A stretch of 64,000 bases of DNA from Sorex araneus (lineage: Eukaryota > Chordata > Mammalia > Eulipotyphla > Soricidae), in the NCBI RefSeq assembly GCF_027595985.1, contig NC_073307.1:49144509-49208508 (forward strand), written 5' to 3'. The notes beneath the pieces were generated by a model. That model saw only the letters and a program-made list of their open reading frames with translations. It made no database searches and was not told the origin of the DNA. The first letter of the stretch is position 1; each line of letters begins with the position of its first letter. Position numbers and translations under genes: made by a program. Below, one piece after another: positions 33,770 to 45,475 of the stretch.

Positions 33770-36700
33770 GTAAGACTGGGTAAATTTCTTTTTGAACTAA
33801 AATAGGCTTAATAGGTGTTCATTTTCTTAGATTATATTTTCATAAGCAATGATTATGAAATTTCAGAGTGAATATTTAGAATAATTTAACAAATCTTTTA
33901 ATTCTCACAATTAAATGAACATTGCTTCTATAACTTAATGTATATTTTGAATATTTTAAAATACTGAAGGCCTTTAATCCTTTGTTTAATTTTGGGACAG
34001 AGTAAAGACATAAAGATACATTTTTTTCTTTTTATCTCACTGCTTACTAGATACTGTGCAAGCAGTTTTAACCGCTTAAATATTTAAGGGGAAAAATGGA
34101 AAACTTGGTAGGGTTGCTTATTCTGGTAAAAGCTTATAGATTTAGGTGAGAAAATAAAAAATCAGATTTTCTGAGAAATGCTAAATATAATTAGTTTTCC
34201 TTCTATGTAATGAAAAGTTTAAAATACATAGTTTTATGACTATGGGTTGTTTCATCGATAAATTAGGAATTTTTTTCTTGTCAAAAGGTATGCCATTTTG
34301 AAGACTGAGACTGGAATTTTATCTTTCAAAATAAAGAAAATCTGTGAAAATATTTTGTATAACAAGTAAGTAATGTTAATAAATGTTAATACAACATCTG
34401 AAATGTAATAGCTACCGACACCGACATTTAGATAGGAAAATCTAATCACCTCTAAAAATACTTATAAGTTTCGTCAGTTGAACATTGTATTTTTCTCCTC
34501 CAAAAATGAAGAAAAGCCCATTAAGCTTTGTTACTTATATCAAAACACTATGACATTACTATTAAAACATTTGATATATGTAGTTTATAGCAGAGGAATA
34601 AGACATTCAGTACTTCCCAGTAAAATGGCGTTTCAGAATGACGAGCAAGTCGAGTTGAGTCATCACAATGGCTTTCCATTATGAAATGGATGTATTTTTG
34701 GCTATTTTTATGGCACAGGCTACATTTTAGAAATGGCCTAGAATTTTACTTTTGTTGGTACTAGGATTCTTATATGAACTATATTTTAAAAAATAAACCT
34801 TTCACATTCTAGGTTATTAGTGAATTTAAAATATTTTGTCAATTTTTGAGTTTCACAAGGTAGAAAATGGATTTGTATATTTCTTAGTCATAAAAGGTAG
34901 AAATAACTTAATATTTATACATTTTGATCACTAGATGTGAGTGAAAAAAAGTACCAGTTTTTTGGAAATAGTCTTTATTGGTAGAGAAAATATGTAAAAA
35001 AAATTAAATTTACCTTAAAATGCTAAGGATACCTAATAGCCAATCGAGTTTTTAAAAGGACAAGTTTATCTGTATAAAATGTTTGTGGAAGATAGTCATC
35101 TATCTGTTGCTATTAGATTTATTTTTTTAACTAAAGTTTATGATAAAGGCAATTATTTTCCTTGCCATTGCTGGTAGGTAACTTTTTCCTTCTCAGTTTC
35201 TTTTCAGTCTGTCAAATTTGTGTTTACAGTTTGCAAAAGAAAATTACTAGGAAAAAAAAAAAAAGAAAATTACTAGACCTTAACACTAGTTTGAGAGATG
35301 GTGATGTATACAGCACAGTGAAAATATCTTTCAGCCTAAGCCAACTTAACAAGATGCTAAATAATAGACTGCTAGATTGGGATTCAGATGTATTTGGACA
35401 CGGTTAAAAATGCAGAATTCGGCTGCTTAAAATTCAAACATGTGAAGCATAGTATAAGCTTAAGTACAAATAGGCAATAAAATTATTACGGCCTACCAAA
35501 TAGTGTAATTTAATCCACGTAAATGGCTTGAAGGAGGCCAGAAATGTTAAAATGATTTTTATTCTGGTATCGTAATTAAGTTGTAAATGACCTGGTAACT
35601 TCAAAATTAAATCACTCTTGAATTGTTTACTGTATATCAGCAGCAAGATAATGGACCACAGTGAATTTCATTTTAAAGAAATCCTCATGCATGTAGACTT
35701 GCATAATAGTGCCTGTTTATGTTTACTATTTGGAAATTCACTATTTACTATTTGGAGATTCTTGTGCCAAGTCTGTAGAAGGGGCAGCATTTTTGTAGAC
35801 AAAATGTTATTTTTGAAATTGCGAGCGAATTTAAGGATCATTAAAGATCAGGTTGGTGGTTGAGTGGGATATTGTTAATAATTTTAATAATTATCTGAAG
35901 GAGACTGCCCCCATAATTAATTAGAAGTTTTTCATGAGCCTGACTGTGAAGGTTACATTATGTGAAGCCAGTTGTTTTGGATATGTTTTTTCTTTCAGGT
36001 TCAGTTGACTGTCCACTGAATTGTTTCTCAGTTACTAAAAAATTTAGACTGGACAACCAATTAATTTGCTTTCCTCCTTCAAGATTTTATTCTTTGTTGA
36101 AGCAGAAGGGGAAAATGATAATTTGGGGCCATCTCCATCTTGTGCATTAATGGGAAGTGTGTGATGGAGTGAAGAGAACTCAATGTATACTGCAGAAGAC
36201 CCAGCTTCTAATGTCAACTTCCCATGCTGGAGTCTTGATACTCATTTACTGTAGAGCTTAGTCCCCTAAAATATATAACATTTGTAAGTTTCCCTTCTCA
36301 TCTTTTTAATTGTAGTAAAGCCCATAGCAAGTTGCATCTTCTTTCTGCACAAACTGTAGAGACTAATTTTGTATATTACTGCATTGCGGATCATACATGT
36401 CACTGGGAAACTTTGGCATATTACCAAAACTCTGGTGTACCTGACTTTTATTTTGAGGCACTCCAGGTCAAATATTATATGGAGGCTGATACCCTGGAAT
36501 TAAAACAGTACAGGAGTAACATTGTTTCGATGAATTTAAGGTTTAGGGTGCTGCCTCAAAAGCATTTTTATTTTTGAAATTTAGAGAAAATCATTGCAAG
36601 TACTTAAGACAGCATATTTAACGTAACATTTTTTCTATTGGGATTGTAAAACTATTTATAGTTTATGTGCCTGGTGTGATCTATTTAACTTGCTTAAATG

Positions 36701-37783
36701 TTTTTCAAATATAAAAACACTTTGCCTTTCCAGGTGGAATAATTCACTACAGACTTAAAATTTTCAGATTAACTGTTATTTCTGATGTAATTAACCGTAA
36801 CAGTTTATATTCAAAGATATCCTGAACTTTATAAATGAAAAATATGTGTGACTTGATTATTTAATAACATTCTAATCGCACAGTTTGTATAGTAAGTTTT
36901 GGTTTCTGTATGCACATAGCTAGAATTATTTTGAATATCTTTTGCTTTTTGAAAGTAAACTGATATTGAGTATTTCTCAAGCAGGCAGTTATAACTTCAG
37001 TGTGTATTATGTAATAATAACCATTTAAATTTAGATTAGTTTAGATACATGGTTTAACTTGGTTTGTGATTTGTGCTAAGAATTTCATAAATTTGTGATT
37101 TTTGTCAATAATTTTTGTAGATTTGTATTACAGCAAATTTAGTCTTGAGTGTAAAAAAATTTTAAGGACATTAGAAGGTGACAAACCAGATACACAAGAT
37201 TATTAGCACAGATGAGCTAATAAAAGTCTAGACTGACGCCATTTTGAAAGGTGCAGCAATCAAAATGGCTACACTAATTGTTATTCATCACTCTTAAAAT
37301 TTCCAAATTAAGTATGAATTCATACTATTGCAGAATACGAGAGATAGGAATATGAGCAAAATTGAAACTGGTTTTTAATTTTCCTCTTGCAAATGGGAGG
37401 TAAAATAACTATTTTAGGCTTGGAGAAGTTGATATAGGATTTGTAGATTGACATTATTACTAAGATTTGTGGTTGTATAAATTGAGATCTGAATTCATTT
37501 CTGGTTTGGTGGATGGGAACCCATAAGCGCATTAGTATCTTTTTAATAAGCATTTTAGCAGATCAACATGTGAAGAATTTCCTCTAGGCTTTTGTTTCAG
37601 CATTTCAGTATTTGAGTCAGTTGTACCCATTGAGATTAAATCAATTACCTTTAAGATTCATCTTTGTGTTCAATGTCAGATTATGTTTGGGAAGCTTTAA
37701 ATTTCTTCATAATTTGAGAAGAGGATATTTCAGCATTTTACTTTTTATTTTTGGTGTAGCAAGAAAGATTTTATTGAAACTTG
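33770..37783. other. AT-rich, repeat-poor CHASERR intronic sequence
   Basis: No SINE or L1. It holds AAAATGGC elements at 34292-34299 (minus), 34622-34629 (plus), 37238-37245 (minus) and 37262-37269 (plus). It also holds a 16-base direct repeat around an A-run at 35235-35276 and a possible acceptor ending at 35999. Confidence 0.55.
37238..37269. promoter_or_regulatory. Perfect 10-base inverted repeat of the AAAATGGC element
   Basis: GCCATTTTGA at 37238-37247 and TCAAAATGGC at 37260-37269 are exact reverse complements, 12 bases apart. On DNA this is a pair of divergent YY1-like sites. On RNA transcribed across it, it would fold as a 10-bp hairpin. Confidence 0.6.
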
Positions 37784-37938
37784 TTTAGAGGACTCAGAGT
37801 ACTGCAGGTAGAGTGCTTGCTACCTTGCACGCAAGCAACCTGGCTTGATTTCCATCACCCTTTATGGTCCCCGAGCCTGCCAGGAGTGATCTCAGTACTG
37901 CTGTTGTGGCCCAAAAAGAAAAATAAAAACAAAAGAAA
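37784..37938 (+). mobile_element. Older SINE
   Basis: cagagtactgcaggtagagt head, tggcttgatttccatcac, tgttgtggcccaaaaag tail. First SINE after a 7.9 kb gap. Confidence 0.82.
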
Positions 37939-37968
37939 CATTTCAGAAAGGTGTGAAGGGAGGGGAGC

Positions 37969-37978
37969 AAGATGGCGG
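37969..37978 (+). promoter_or_regulatory. YY1-like site AAGATGGCGG
   Basis: Exact match to the classical YY1 core AAGATGGCGG, just downstream of the SINE tail and in unique sequence. Confidence 0.5.
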
Positions 37979-38954
37979 GAGAAATACATGTTGGAGAGAG
38001 AACACAGGCTTTTCCAGAATGGAAATAGGCAAGCAGAAAAACATCGAGATAAGCCAGTGAGATCTGTGTTCAAGGGAGAATGTGGGCTTGGAGAGTGAGC
38101 CAACTTTTGACTGTCAGAGGTCATTGTAAAGAGATCTCTGCTGTATTGTGATCAGGTTTTTAAGCTACAAAAGGACTTTATATTTGTTAAGATAGTACAG
38201 AATTTGCTATGTAATCTGAAAACTTGAAACCTAGTAATTGAGAAGCGTTTAGTTGGCTTAATAATAGCTTAAATTATATTTTGCTTTTCAGAACTCCTGA
38301 AATTGTTGATCTTTAAATTGAAATTTTAGGGAGCTTTTTTTCAGAACCTCTACATACATGCCCTTGGGGTCATATGTTTCAGAGCAGGAATGACTAATGA
38401 AAGCACAGTACTGTATGAGTGCTTGAGATACGAAAGCTTTTCCCTGTGCAATTTTTAGAGGTTTTTTCAGCCTAATAAGTGAGAGCATGTTGCTTCTGTT
38501 ACCAAGTAGGTACTAATTTAGGAAGGATTTTGCTGAGTGTAGGTCAATCAGTTCAGTACAGTAATAAAAGTGATTTGATGGAATCAATAGAGTAGGGGGC
38601 CATTGACTTGTTTGTGGTGGAATGGGGTTCATTTGTATGGTTCTTCGAGGGAGTGGCATGGAAACTGCCTCCCTCCGTAGTTTGACATTTTCTCTTAAAA
38701 TGGTGTTGATTGAGGTATATGGTATGAGTTATGAAGAGTTGAAAATAATGGCCTTGCAGGTCAGTGATGGAGGGTTTAGAAATCTGGAAAGTATATTAGG
38801 TGGAAGGACGAAGATGTAATTCTGTCTGCTGTATTAAATGTTTTTCTTGTGTTCTGGTTGCCAAGTAGATTCACCTAAGAATCCCAGAGAATATCCCAAA
38901 AGAATCCATTTTGTTGGAGTTATTTAGGACTGAGGCTTAGGAATATTTTTGCCC
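37979..38954. other. Unique intronic sequence
   Basis: No repeat recognised and no exon called. An AAAATGG (AARATGR) occurs at 38697-38703. Confidence 0.4.
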
Positions 38955-39080
38955 TGCAGTAGGTTTTTGAACTACATCCTGCACTACTCAGGGAAATGCC
39001 TGACGGTGCTCAGGGGGACTGACCATCCACTACAGTGGGAACCTGGCCCTTCTGCGTAGGTCCTCAGCCCTTTTGGCAAC
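38955..39080 (-). mobile_element. Degenerate SINE
   Basis: gaaatgcctgacggtgctca and ggggactgaccatcc. Confidence 0.5.
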
Positions 39081-39103
39081 CTCCCCAGCCGTTATGAGTT
39101 TTT

Positions 39104-39268
39104 AAATTTTGTTTTGTTTGTCGTTTTGGGGCTACAACCGGCACTACTCTGGGCTTATACTTGGCTTTGCATTTAGGGATACTGCTGGGTGTGGGCAAAC
39201 AGGGATATCATCTAGGTCAGCTACATGCAAGGCAGGTGTCCTATCCACTGTTACATCTCTTAGGCCCC
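39104..39268 (-). mobile_element. Older SINE
   Basis: tcgttttggggctacaacc, gctacatgcaaggcaggtg, tctcttaggcccc. Confidence 0.75.
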
Positions 39269-39559
39269 GCTTTTGTTACTTTTTTTTTTTTTTAGGGGGT
39301 GTGATCCTTAAGTGTTTTTGTATAGATAAGTAAATCTCATCTGTAGCTAGTTTAAAAATTCTTTAAGATCAGATTTAAGAACAGATTAGTTTTGCCGTCT
39401 TATTTTCTGCTTGGAAGATGGTCATAGCTCATAAATATGCATGTCTCTTGGTGGTTGGATGAGTAATCCTTATAAACTACAATAAAGTGTCATAGTTTCC
39501 AAATAAATCATGGCATTTTAATAATCTGTTAATCATTTTTTTTTTTTTGCTTTCTTCAG

Positions 39560-39626
39560 GGATGTGGAACCTGAATTCTTAAAGGGCCCGCCCGTACACC
39601 CTGATAGGTGTTGGTGGAAGCACTTA
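39560..39626 (+). ncRNA. CHASERR: Candidate internal CHASERR exon, 67 bases
   Basis: A long T-run and gctttcttcag form a textbook acceptor ending at 39559. CACTTA then GTAAGT at 39627 is a strong donor. The enclosed sequence is unique and markedly more GC-rich (aaagggcccgcccgtacacc) than its AT-rich surroundings. This is the best internal exon candidate in the locus. Use in CHASERR is inference. Confidence 0.48.
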
Positions 39627-39721
39627 GTAAGTTTTATTCAATTTTCATGTTTAATACATTTTTTATTTTTGAGTATGACTGGAAAGTTTGAGTAAATAGA
39701 ATTGTGAAAAAATAGAGGGAT

Positions 39722-39895
39722 TGGTTAGGGAGAGAGCCCAAAGGAGTTGGGGCACATGTTGTACATGTGGGGTACCCAGGTTCGATGGCTGGCATCATGG
39801 GGTATTCTGAGCAAGGATTGGAACTTTGCTGCCCTGTCCCCCAACCTGAGCATAACCTATACCCTAATTGGATCGAGTGAGCCAAAGAGAGAAAA
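39722..39895 (+). mobile_element. Older SINE
   Basis: gttagggagagagcccaaag head and caggttcgatggctggcatc B-box region. Confidence 0.7.
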
Positions 39896-40028
39896 TGGTA
39901 TATTGTGAAACTCAAAGCAGAAATAAGTCAACCAGGTTATACCTGAGTGAATTTTTACTCATTTACTCATATTTCTAGTTTTTCACACTGAAACTCAGGC
40001 AAAATTAAATGCAAAGAAATTCACATTT

Positions 40029-40425
40029 TTGGGGCTGAAGTGGTAGTACAGGGGGAAGGTGCTTGCCTTGCATGAAGCTGACCTGGGTTCAGTCCTTTTT
40101 TTTTATTACTATTATTATTATTAATCCCAACCGCATGGCTTGGAACACTTTTTTTTTTCTTGGGTCACACCCAGCGATGATACACAGGGATTACTCCTGG
40201 CTCTACACTCAGGAATTACCCCTGGCGGTGCTCAGGGGACCATATGGGATGCTGGGAATTGAACCTGGGTCGGCTGCGTGCAAGGCAAATGCCCTGTCTG
40301 CTGTGCTATTGCTCTAGCCCCCCTGGGTTAAATCCTTGATACCTTATATAATCTCCCAAGCCCTCCAGGAGTAAGCCCTGACCACCCCTGGGTGGACCTT
40401 CTGCCTACCTCCCAAAGAAAAATCC
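40029..40425 (+). mobile_element. Older SINE split by a later insertion
   Basis: The 5' part at 40029-40096 (ggggctgaagtggtagtac through cctgggttcagtcc) continues at 40323-40425 (ctgggttaaatccttg through ggagtaagccctgacc). ctgggttcagtcc and ctgggttaaatcc are the target duplications of the insert. Confidence 0.85.
40149..40322 (-). mobile_element. SINE nested in an older SINE
   Basis: tcttgggtcacacccagcg, gaattgaacctgggtcgg, gctattgctctagcccc. The 50 bases between the host and its poly-T (ttattactattattatt and cgcatggcttgg) are probably part of the inserted tail. Confidence 0.9.
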
Positions 40426-42353
40426 AGATTTTAATGTTTCTAATACTTAATTTCAGTTTTGAGTGTTGATCTATTTCCCCCATCTTTGTAAATAAAGTTT
40501 TATTGAAACACAACTATTCTCTTCCATTTTATCTATGCTTTTACAGTTGTGGAATTGAGAATAGTTTGTAGCTAATGGTCACCAAAATGAAAATATTTAG
40601 TCTTAATCCTGTTTGGAAAGCTCACTTATCCTTGCCTAGGTCCATTCCTTTTAGTCAGGTTTACCTTTTCCTGTGTTAGAACCAAAGCTTTTAAGATTCT
40701 CTTACAGAGCTAGAACACACTTCATTGGATTTTAATCTTGTAATTCTAATTAGATAATGGCAAACTTCAATTTGAAAGCCCAACAAAATGTTCTTTGCAT
40801 ATTTGAATTTTGCTTTGAAATCGGATTCTTGAAATGGAATAGTTTTTCTAATTCCTACCTAGAGGAAAGTAGTTGGGAAGAGCTAGTGCTAATACTCAAG
40901 AAATGGATTTGGCTGGATTTTCAAACGGTTTTATTTTTGACTGAATTTTTCTTCCTTTTTAGATATGATTACATGCTGTTTTATAAGAATTATTTTAAAA
41001 TTACAGTTGGGAATCCTGTTAATTTTTAATTCTACTTATTACTTAAACTTATGATGTATAAATGGCTACTTAGGCCTGCTCAGCATAAAATTATTTATTT
41101 TTACATGGGATTGAGAGTGCAGAGATGAAATGTAACACAAAAATTGACTGTCTTTCAGAGATTTCCTGGTGCATAGTGAATGTTCACTATTTGTTGATTA
41201 ACCAACTGCTGTTTCACACTAATGGAATTTACTAGCAAAATGTGATATGCTTTAAATATTAACTTTTTCGTATGACTAGTTAAAATGTAATAAAAGTTAT
41301 GGATAAACTACTAAATTTTAATTTTTTAAACACCTCTAGTCAAGTTTTCACCCTAATTGGGGAAATGGGATTTACTTTTAAAACCTTAATTCTTTTTTTA
41401 ATTACTGTAATTGATTTTATTAATCTTATTCTCATAGTGATAAGTAACTTTTTTAAGTCATTTTACAGTTTTTGTACATTTGTTGGGGACTGCTTCTGGC
41501 TCTGTTTTCAGAGCTTCATTTGGATCCAACCTCCCATGTGCACAGCATAGCGCTCCTCTAGTTGAGCTTGCTCTTTAGCTTGGCTATTAGATTTTTATTT
41601 CTAATTTATTTAGAATCCAAGTTTGATATTTTGTAATCATTTTGAGCATTCAACTTCTGTTTGGTCCTAAGACAAACACATGAATTCTCACAAGTAAATA
41701 TTTTAAAATTTAAAGATGAAAATTGGTAAGCACTAAAAATCTTGATACATTCAGGACCAGATAGGCTTCTGTTCTGAATTGCAATTCTTTGATTTTGCAA
41801 TAAATATCTAAAAATAATATAGATTACATAATTCCAAAATTATAGCACTAAAAGCACCTATTTTAAAAATGGTAATCAGGAAATTTTACTTTCCCAGATT
41901 TATTTGTTGCTGTTAGAAAAGGAGTTTGCTAGGAAGTTAAGATAACAGAGTGTACCCTCTTAAACCCAAACCAGATCACTCATTCTCTTGCTTTCAGCTG
42001 ACAGATTACTTGGTCTTAAAAAGTCCCAATGTTCTTTAGTGGATTTACGGAATTAGAATTTCAGAGAAGCCTGCTGTACTGCAAACTATTGTTTCCAGAA
42101 CTTTTGGGTGTAGATATTTGGGCATTTGAAGAGTTGTTACTCATTACCTTCTATAATCTTTACCTTTGCTTGTTGAATTGTTTTAGAACAAGCAGATTTA
42201 CTTTAAGCGGATGTGAATAAATACCACGATGGAAAATTTCTAACATTTCATATTGTGAACATAACATACACAAAAGATCCTATTTATTTAATGATGAAAT
42301 TCTACATTAAATCTTTATCTTCTGATCTATTTTAGCTTATAAATGATTAGAGT
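40426..42353. other. AT-rich unique intronic sequence
   Basis: About 1.9 kb without recognised repeats or exons. Confidence 0.4.
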
Positions 42354-42525
42354 GTGGCCCAAAGCGGTAGTACAGCACTTAGGGCATTTGCCTTGCTTAC
42401 TGCTGATCCCGGTTCCATCTCTAGCATCCTGTATGGTTCCCCGAATCACATCCACCAAGAATAATTCCTCAATGCCAGGAGTAAGCCCTGAGCACTGCAT
42501 GATGTAGCCCCACTCTCACATTCTC
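42354..42525 (+). mobile_element. Older SINE
   Basis: gtggcccaaagcggtagtac head, gatcccggttccatctctag, ggagtaagccctgagcact. Confidence 0.82.
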
Positions 42526-43067
42526 CCGCCCACCTCCTGTTCCCCACTCCCAGCCCAGCAATAACTAGAGACTAGAGTTATCATGTAGGCTCTGATAGTC
42601 TAAACATGCTCACGTGTACTTATTTTAATGTAGACTACATTGTGTTTTAGAGCAGAAATGGTCTATTAATTAATTGACCTTCTGATTCTATGAATTCTTC
42701 AGAGATATATTGGAACATAAATTATTTGTTAAAGTAAGGCTACTTTATAGGTCTTCAATTTCTTTGGTTATTGAGATTATTGAGGGAAAGCAGTTGATAT
42801 TTATTGAGGTCTTCCTCTATGCCATGTAAATGTACATATTCTAAATTAATTCTCACTACTACCCCATGAGGTAGGTACTGCTACTATTTGTTTCATAGGT
42901 GAAGTGAGGGACTGTAGATTTTGTTAACAAGAAAATATTCAGGCTCACAATGGCCTTGTGCTTTTTTTGTTAACACATTTGAGAAATTGCTTATTTAATT
43001 CCTGTAAGAATGTGCAATTTGTAATAAATAATGTGTTACTCATAAATCTCTCCCCAGTCTTTAGATC

Positions 43068-43248
43068 CTTTTTTTTTTTTTTTTTGCTTTTTTGTGTCAC
43101 ACCTGGCGATGCACAGGGGTTACTCCTGGCTCTGCACTCAGGAATTACCCTTGGCCGTGCTCAGGGGACCATATGGGATGCTGGGATTTGAACCCGGGTC
43201 GGCCGCGTGCAAGGCAAATGCCCTACCCGCTGTGCTATCTCTCCAGCC
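43068..43248 (-). mobile_element. Young SINE
   Basis: Near-consensus copy. ccccagtctttagat before (about 43053) and after (43246) is its target duplication. Confidence 0.96.
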
Positions 43249-43262
43249 CCAGTCTTTAGATT

Positions 43263-43977
43263 CTTGACTGGGTACATTTGCTTATTAACAAAATTCTCAC
43301 TTAGTCTTTAATTCACTTAGAATTATAGATTTAGCATGGATTGGTTATGGCTTTAAAGCCTCATAGTTACTTGATTTCATGTGTCATTGTAACTACCATC
43401 TTGCATATATTGACAATGTATGTCAATAGGTATTGACCAATCAGCATGTGTTTCTGATCCTATTTTGCACCTAGTACATTTTATTAACTTCAGAATGATT
43501 CTAATAGAATGACTAATATTAACGAAGGTTTTCTTTTGGCGTTTTTTGAAAGTAACCAGTGGTTTTAAGAAGAAATATTATACAATATACTGGATAAATT
43601 TTGCCTTTTGTTCTTGTTTTGGAAGATTATAAACCAGTGAGTTTATTATTAATTGAACCATCACCATTGATGTAACCTGATGTCAGTACATTGATTTCAT
43701 TGTTTATCATCATATTTACATCTACATTTAGGACTTGGTCATCTAGCATTAGTGATTGAAGAGAAATTGATTACTTACTAATACATTTGCAAGATGGAAG
43801 ATATTTTACTGATGATGTGAAATGTATGAGTTACTTGATTTTCCTTTATAGGCTGAATAGAAATTGGCAAACACAAAGGAAAATATTTTGGCATTTGAAT
43901 TTAATTGCCAATATTGTGACTTATTTTCAGTTAAAGCTAGAAGCTGGGGTCTGTGTCTTGGTTACCTAAATAATTTT
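43263..43977. other. AT-rich unique sequence
   Basis: No repeat or exon recognised. Confidence 0.35.
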
Positions 43978-44172
43978 TTTTTTTTTAACATTTCGGGTCA
44001 CACTTGGCGATGCTCAGGGGTTACTCCTGGCTCTGTACTCTGTACTCAGGACTCTGTACTCAAGAATTATTCCTGGCGGTGCTTGCGGCCCATGCAGGAT
44101 GCCGGGGATTGAATCCCAGTTGACTGCATGCAAGGCAAATTGCCCTACCCTCTGTACTGTCATTCCAGCCCT
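43978..44172 (-). mobile_element. SINE with a duplicated ctctgtactc segment
   Basis: catttcgggtcacacttgg start and a triple ctctgtactc in the middle. Target duplications are ggttacctaaataattt (about 43960) and the same at 44173. Last SINE before an 8.7 kb gap around the CHD2 promoter. Confidence 0.93.
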
Positions 44173-45048
44173 GGTTACCTAAATAATTTAATTAAATAGA
44201 CTTCCATGTTACAGATAGGCCCCAATTTTTAACTTCTTAGAATGCAAGCAAATGTGCCCAATAAGCAAATATGACCTTATCAGTAACAATGACTTAGATT
44301 TTTCTATGAATTTAGTTTGAGGAATGCAAAATTTAAATAAGTAAGACCAGTGTCAACACTTAATTTCATGGTGTGTCTGTCAGTGGAAAAATCTGGCTCT
44401 CCTTTTTACCCATTGAGTTCATAATATTAAAGTGGTGACTTTCTTTTTCTATGAGTAAAATTTGTTATTTTACTGTTTATTTTATTGCTGTTTGAAATTT
44501 GGTGATTCTCAGTGACAAACGTCAAAGCAGGCAGATAATTTGTTTTATTGATTTTTTAAAAAATAAGTACTTATATTTCTGCACTTTTCCACAAGTAGCT
44601 AGAGATTGTGGGAGCTTTGTTTGTCAATAGTTATTGAAGCAGAAGGAATCTCTTTTGGGTAGGAAAACCATCCTATCATTCTTCCCTTTAAGACAGGGTC
44701 TCATGATTAGCTCTATTTGAAGAAGCATGGGAAATTTAAGATTTCAGCTTTGGAACATATATATAGTTTAGTTTCGTTTGTTTTAAGAATTTTGTTTGAT
44801 TTTATTTATGGAGTCCGTGCACTAACTGGACTACTAAGATTTCATCTTTTGCCTGTCATTTTGGTATGGTTTCATATGGATCAGTGACAGCAGAACTTGG
44901 TAACTCTGGCCTACACACAACTGGAATATTGTGTGGAGTGCATGTACTGCTTTTATGTTATAAAGTTCCATAGTTTAAAGCTGTTACATAATTAAAATGT
45001 TGTGTAGGGTAAGGGTATCTTCAAGGTGGGTGGATGTTCTGTTTGCAG
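44173..45048. other. AT-rich unique sequence upstream of the terminal exon
   Basis: No repeats recognised. It ends in the acceptor gttctgtttgcag at 45036-45048. Confidence 0.45.
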
Positions 45049-45470
45049 AAATAAGATGATTGGTATTCCAACAGCATTTTTTTCTTTTAATGTTTTCATC
45101 AAGCACCCAGTCAGCTTGAAGAGTCTCAAATGGACCCTACCACTGAGAAACCAAGATGGCAGCCCACTGTGGGGGATTGAGGAAAATGGATTAAAACAAG
45201 AGTGCTGTGATAATATGCAACCCAGACAGGGTTCTTTTTGCATGGAGCTGATGAAATGAATGAAGACATAGGTTTCTTACAAGTGGACAGTGCATTTGAT
45301 TTTCTAAAGACTTTGTATCATTAAAACAAGTACATTTTTGACATTTGGAGAAGATGATAAATTTTCACAGATGATAGTCTGTATACCTGCAATATTTTGT
45401 GGTTTGACTTGTATGAGTTTGACCTTGTGGAATGTTAACTTGAATAAAATTTCTAATACTTAAAAGTTTC
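45049..45470 (+). ncRNA. CHASERR: CHASERR last exon (candidate), polyadenylated
   Basis: The acceptor gttctgtttgcag ends at 45048. Downstream, AATAAA at 45443-45448 gives a 3' end near 45460-45475. The exon contains four matches to AARATGR, at 45053-45059, 45153-45159, 45183-45189 and 45351-45357, against roughly 0.1 expected by chance in 420 bases. Comparative work on CHASERR described repeated AARAUGR/AUGG elements in its last exon that bind the helicase DHX36, so these copies are the strongest sequence argument for orthology. An alternative acceptor (ttttcatcaag, ending 45110) would shorten the exon and drop the first motif. Confidence 0.72.
45443..45448 (+). terminator. CHASERR: Polyadenylation signal AATAAA
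   Basis: Canonical hexamer inside cttgaataaaatttc, about 2.2 kb upstream of the CHD2 promoter. Confidence 0.75.
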
Positions 45471-45475
45471 TTAGT

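Larger units (their letters stand above)
31000..45470 (+). ncRNA. CHASERR: Long non-coding RNA CHASERR (gene span, start approximate)
   Basis: Inferred orthologue of CHASERR, a nuclear lncRNA transcribed in the same direction as CHD2 from about 16 kb upstream. In mouse and human its loss raises CHD2 expression in cis, so it acts as a dosage brake. Here the support is positional and structural. There is a CpG-island promoter at 30.7-31.7 kb, a strong donor (GTGAGT) at 31381, a polyadenylated terminal-exon candidate at 45049-45470, and the CHD2 promoter about 2.2 kb further on. The region between is AT-rich and SINE-poor, and no long ORF looks coding. Internal exons are uncertain (see 33710 and 39560). 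The transcription start is not fixed by sequence; anything from about 30.9 to 31.08 kb is possible. RNA-seq of the source animal would settle this. Confidence 0.78.

Noticed and set aside
38584-38820. Possible CHASERR exon around 38.6-38.8 kb
   Set aside because: The cttgcag at 38754-38760 lacks a pyrimidine tract and no good donor follows.
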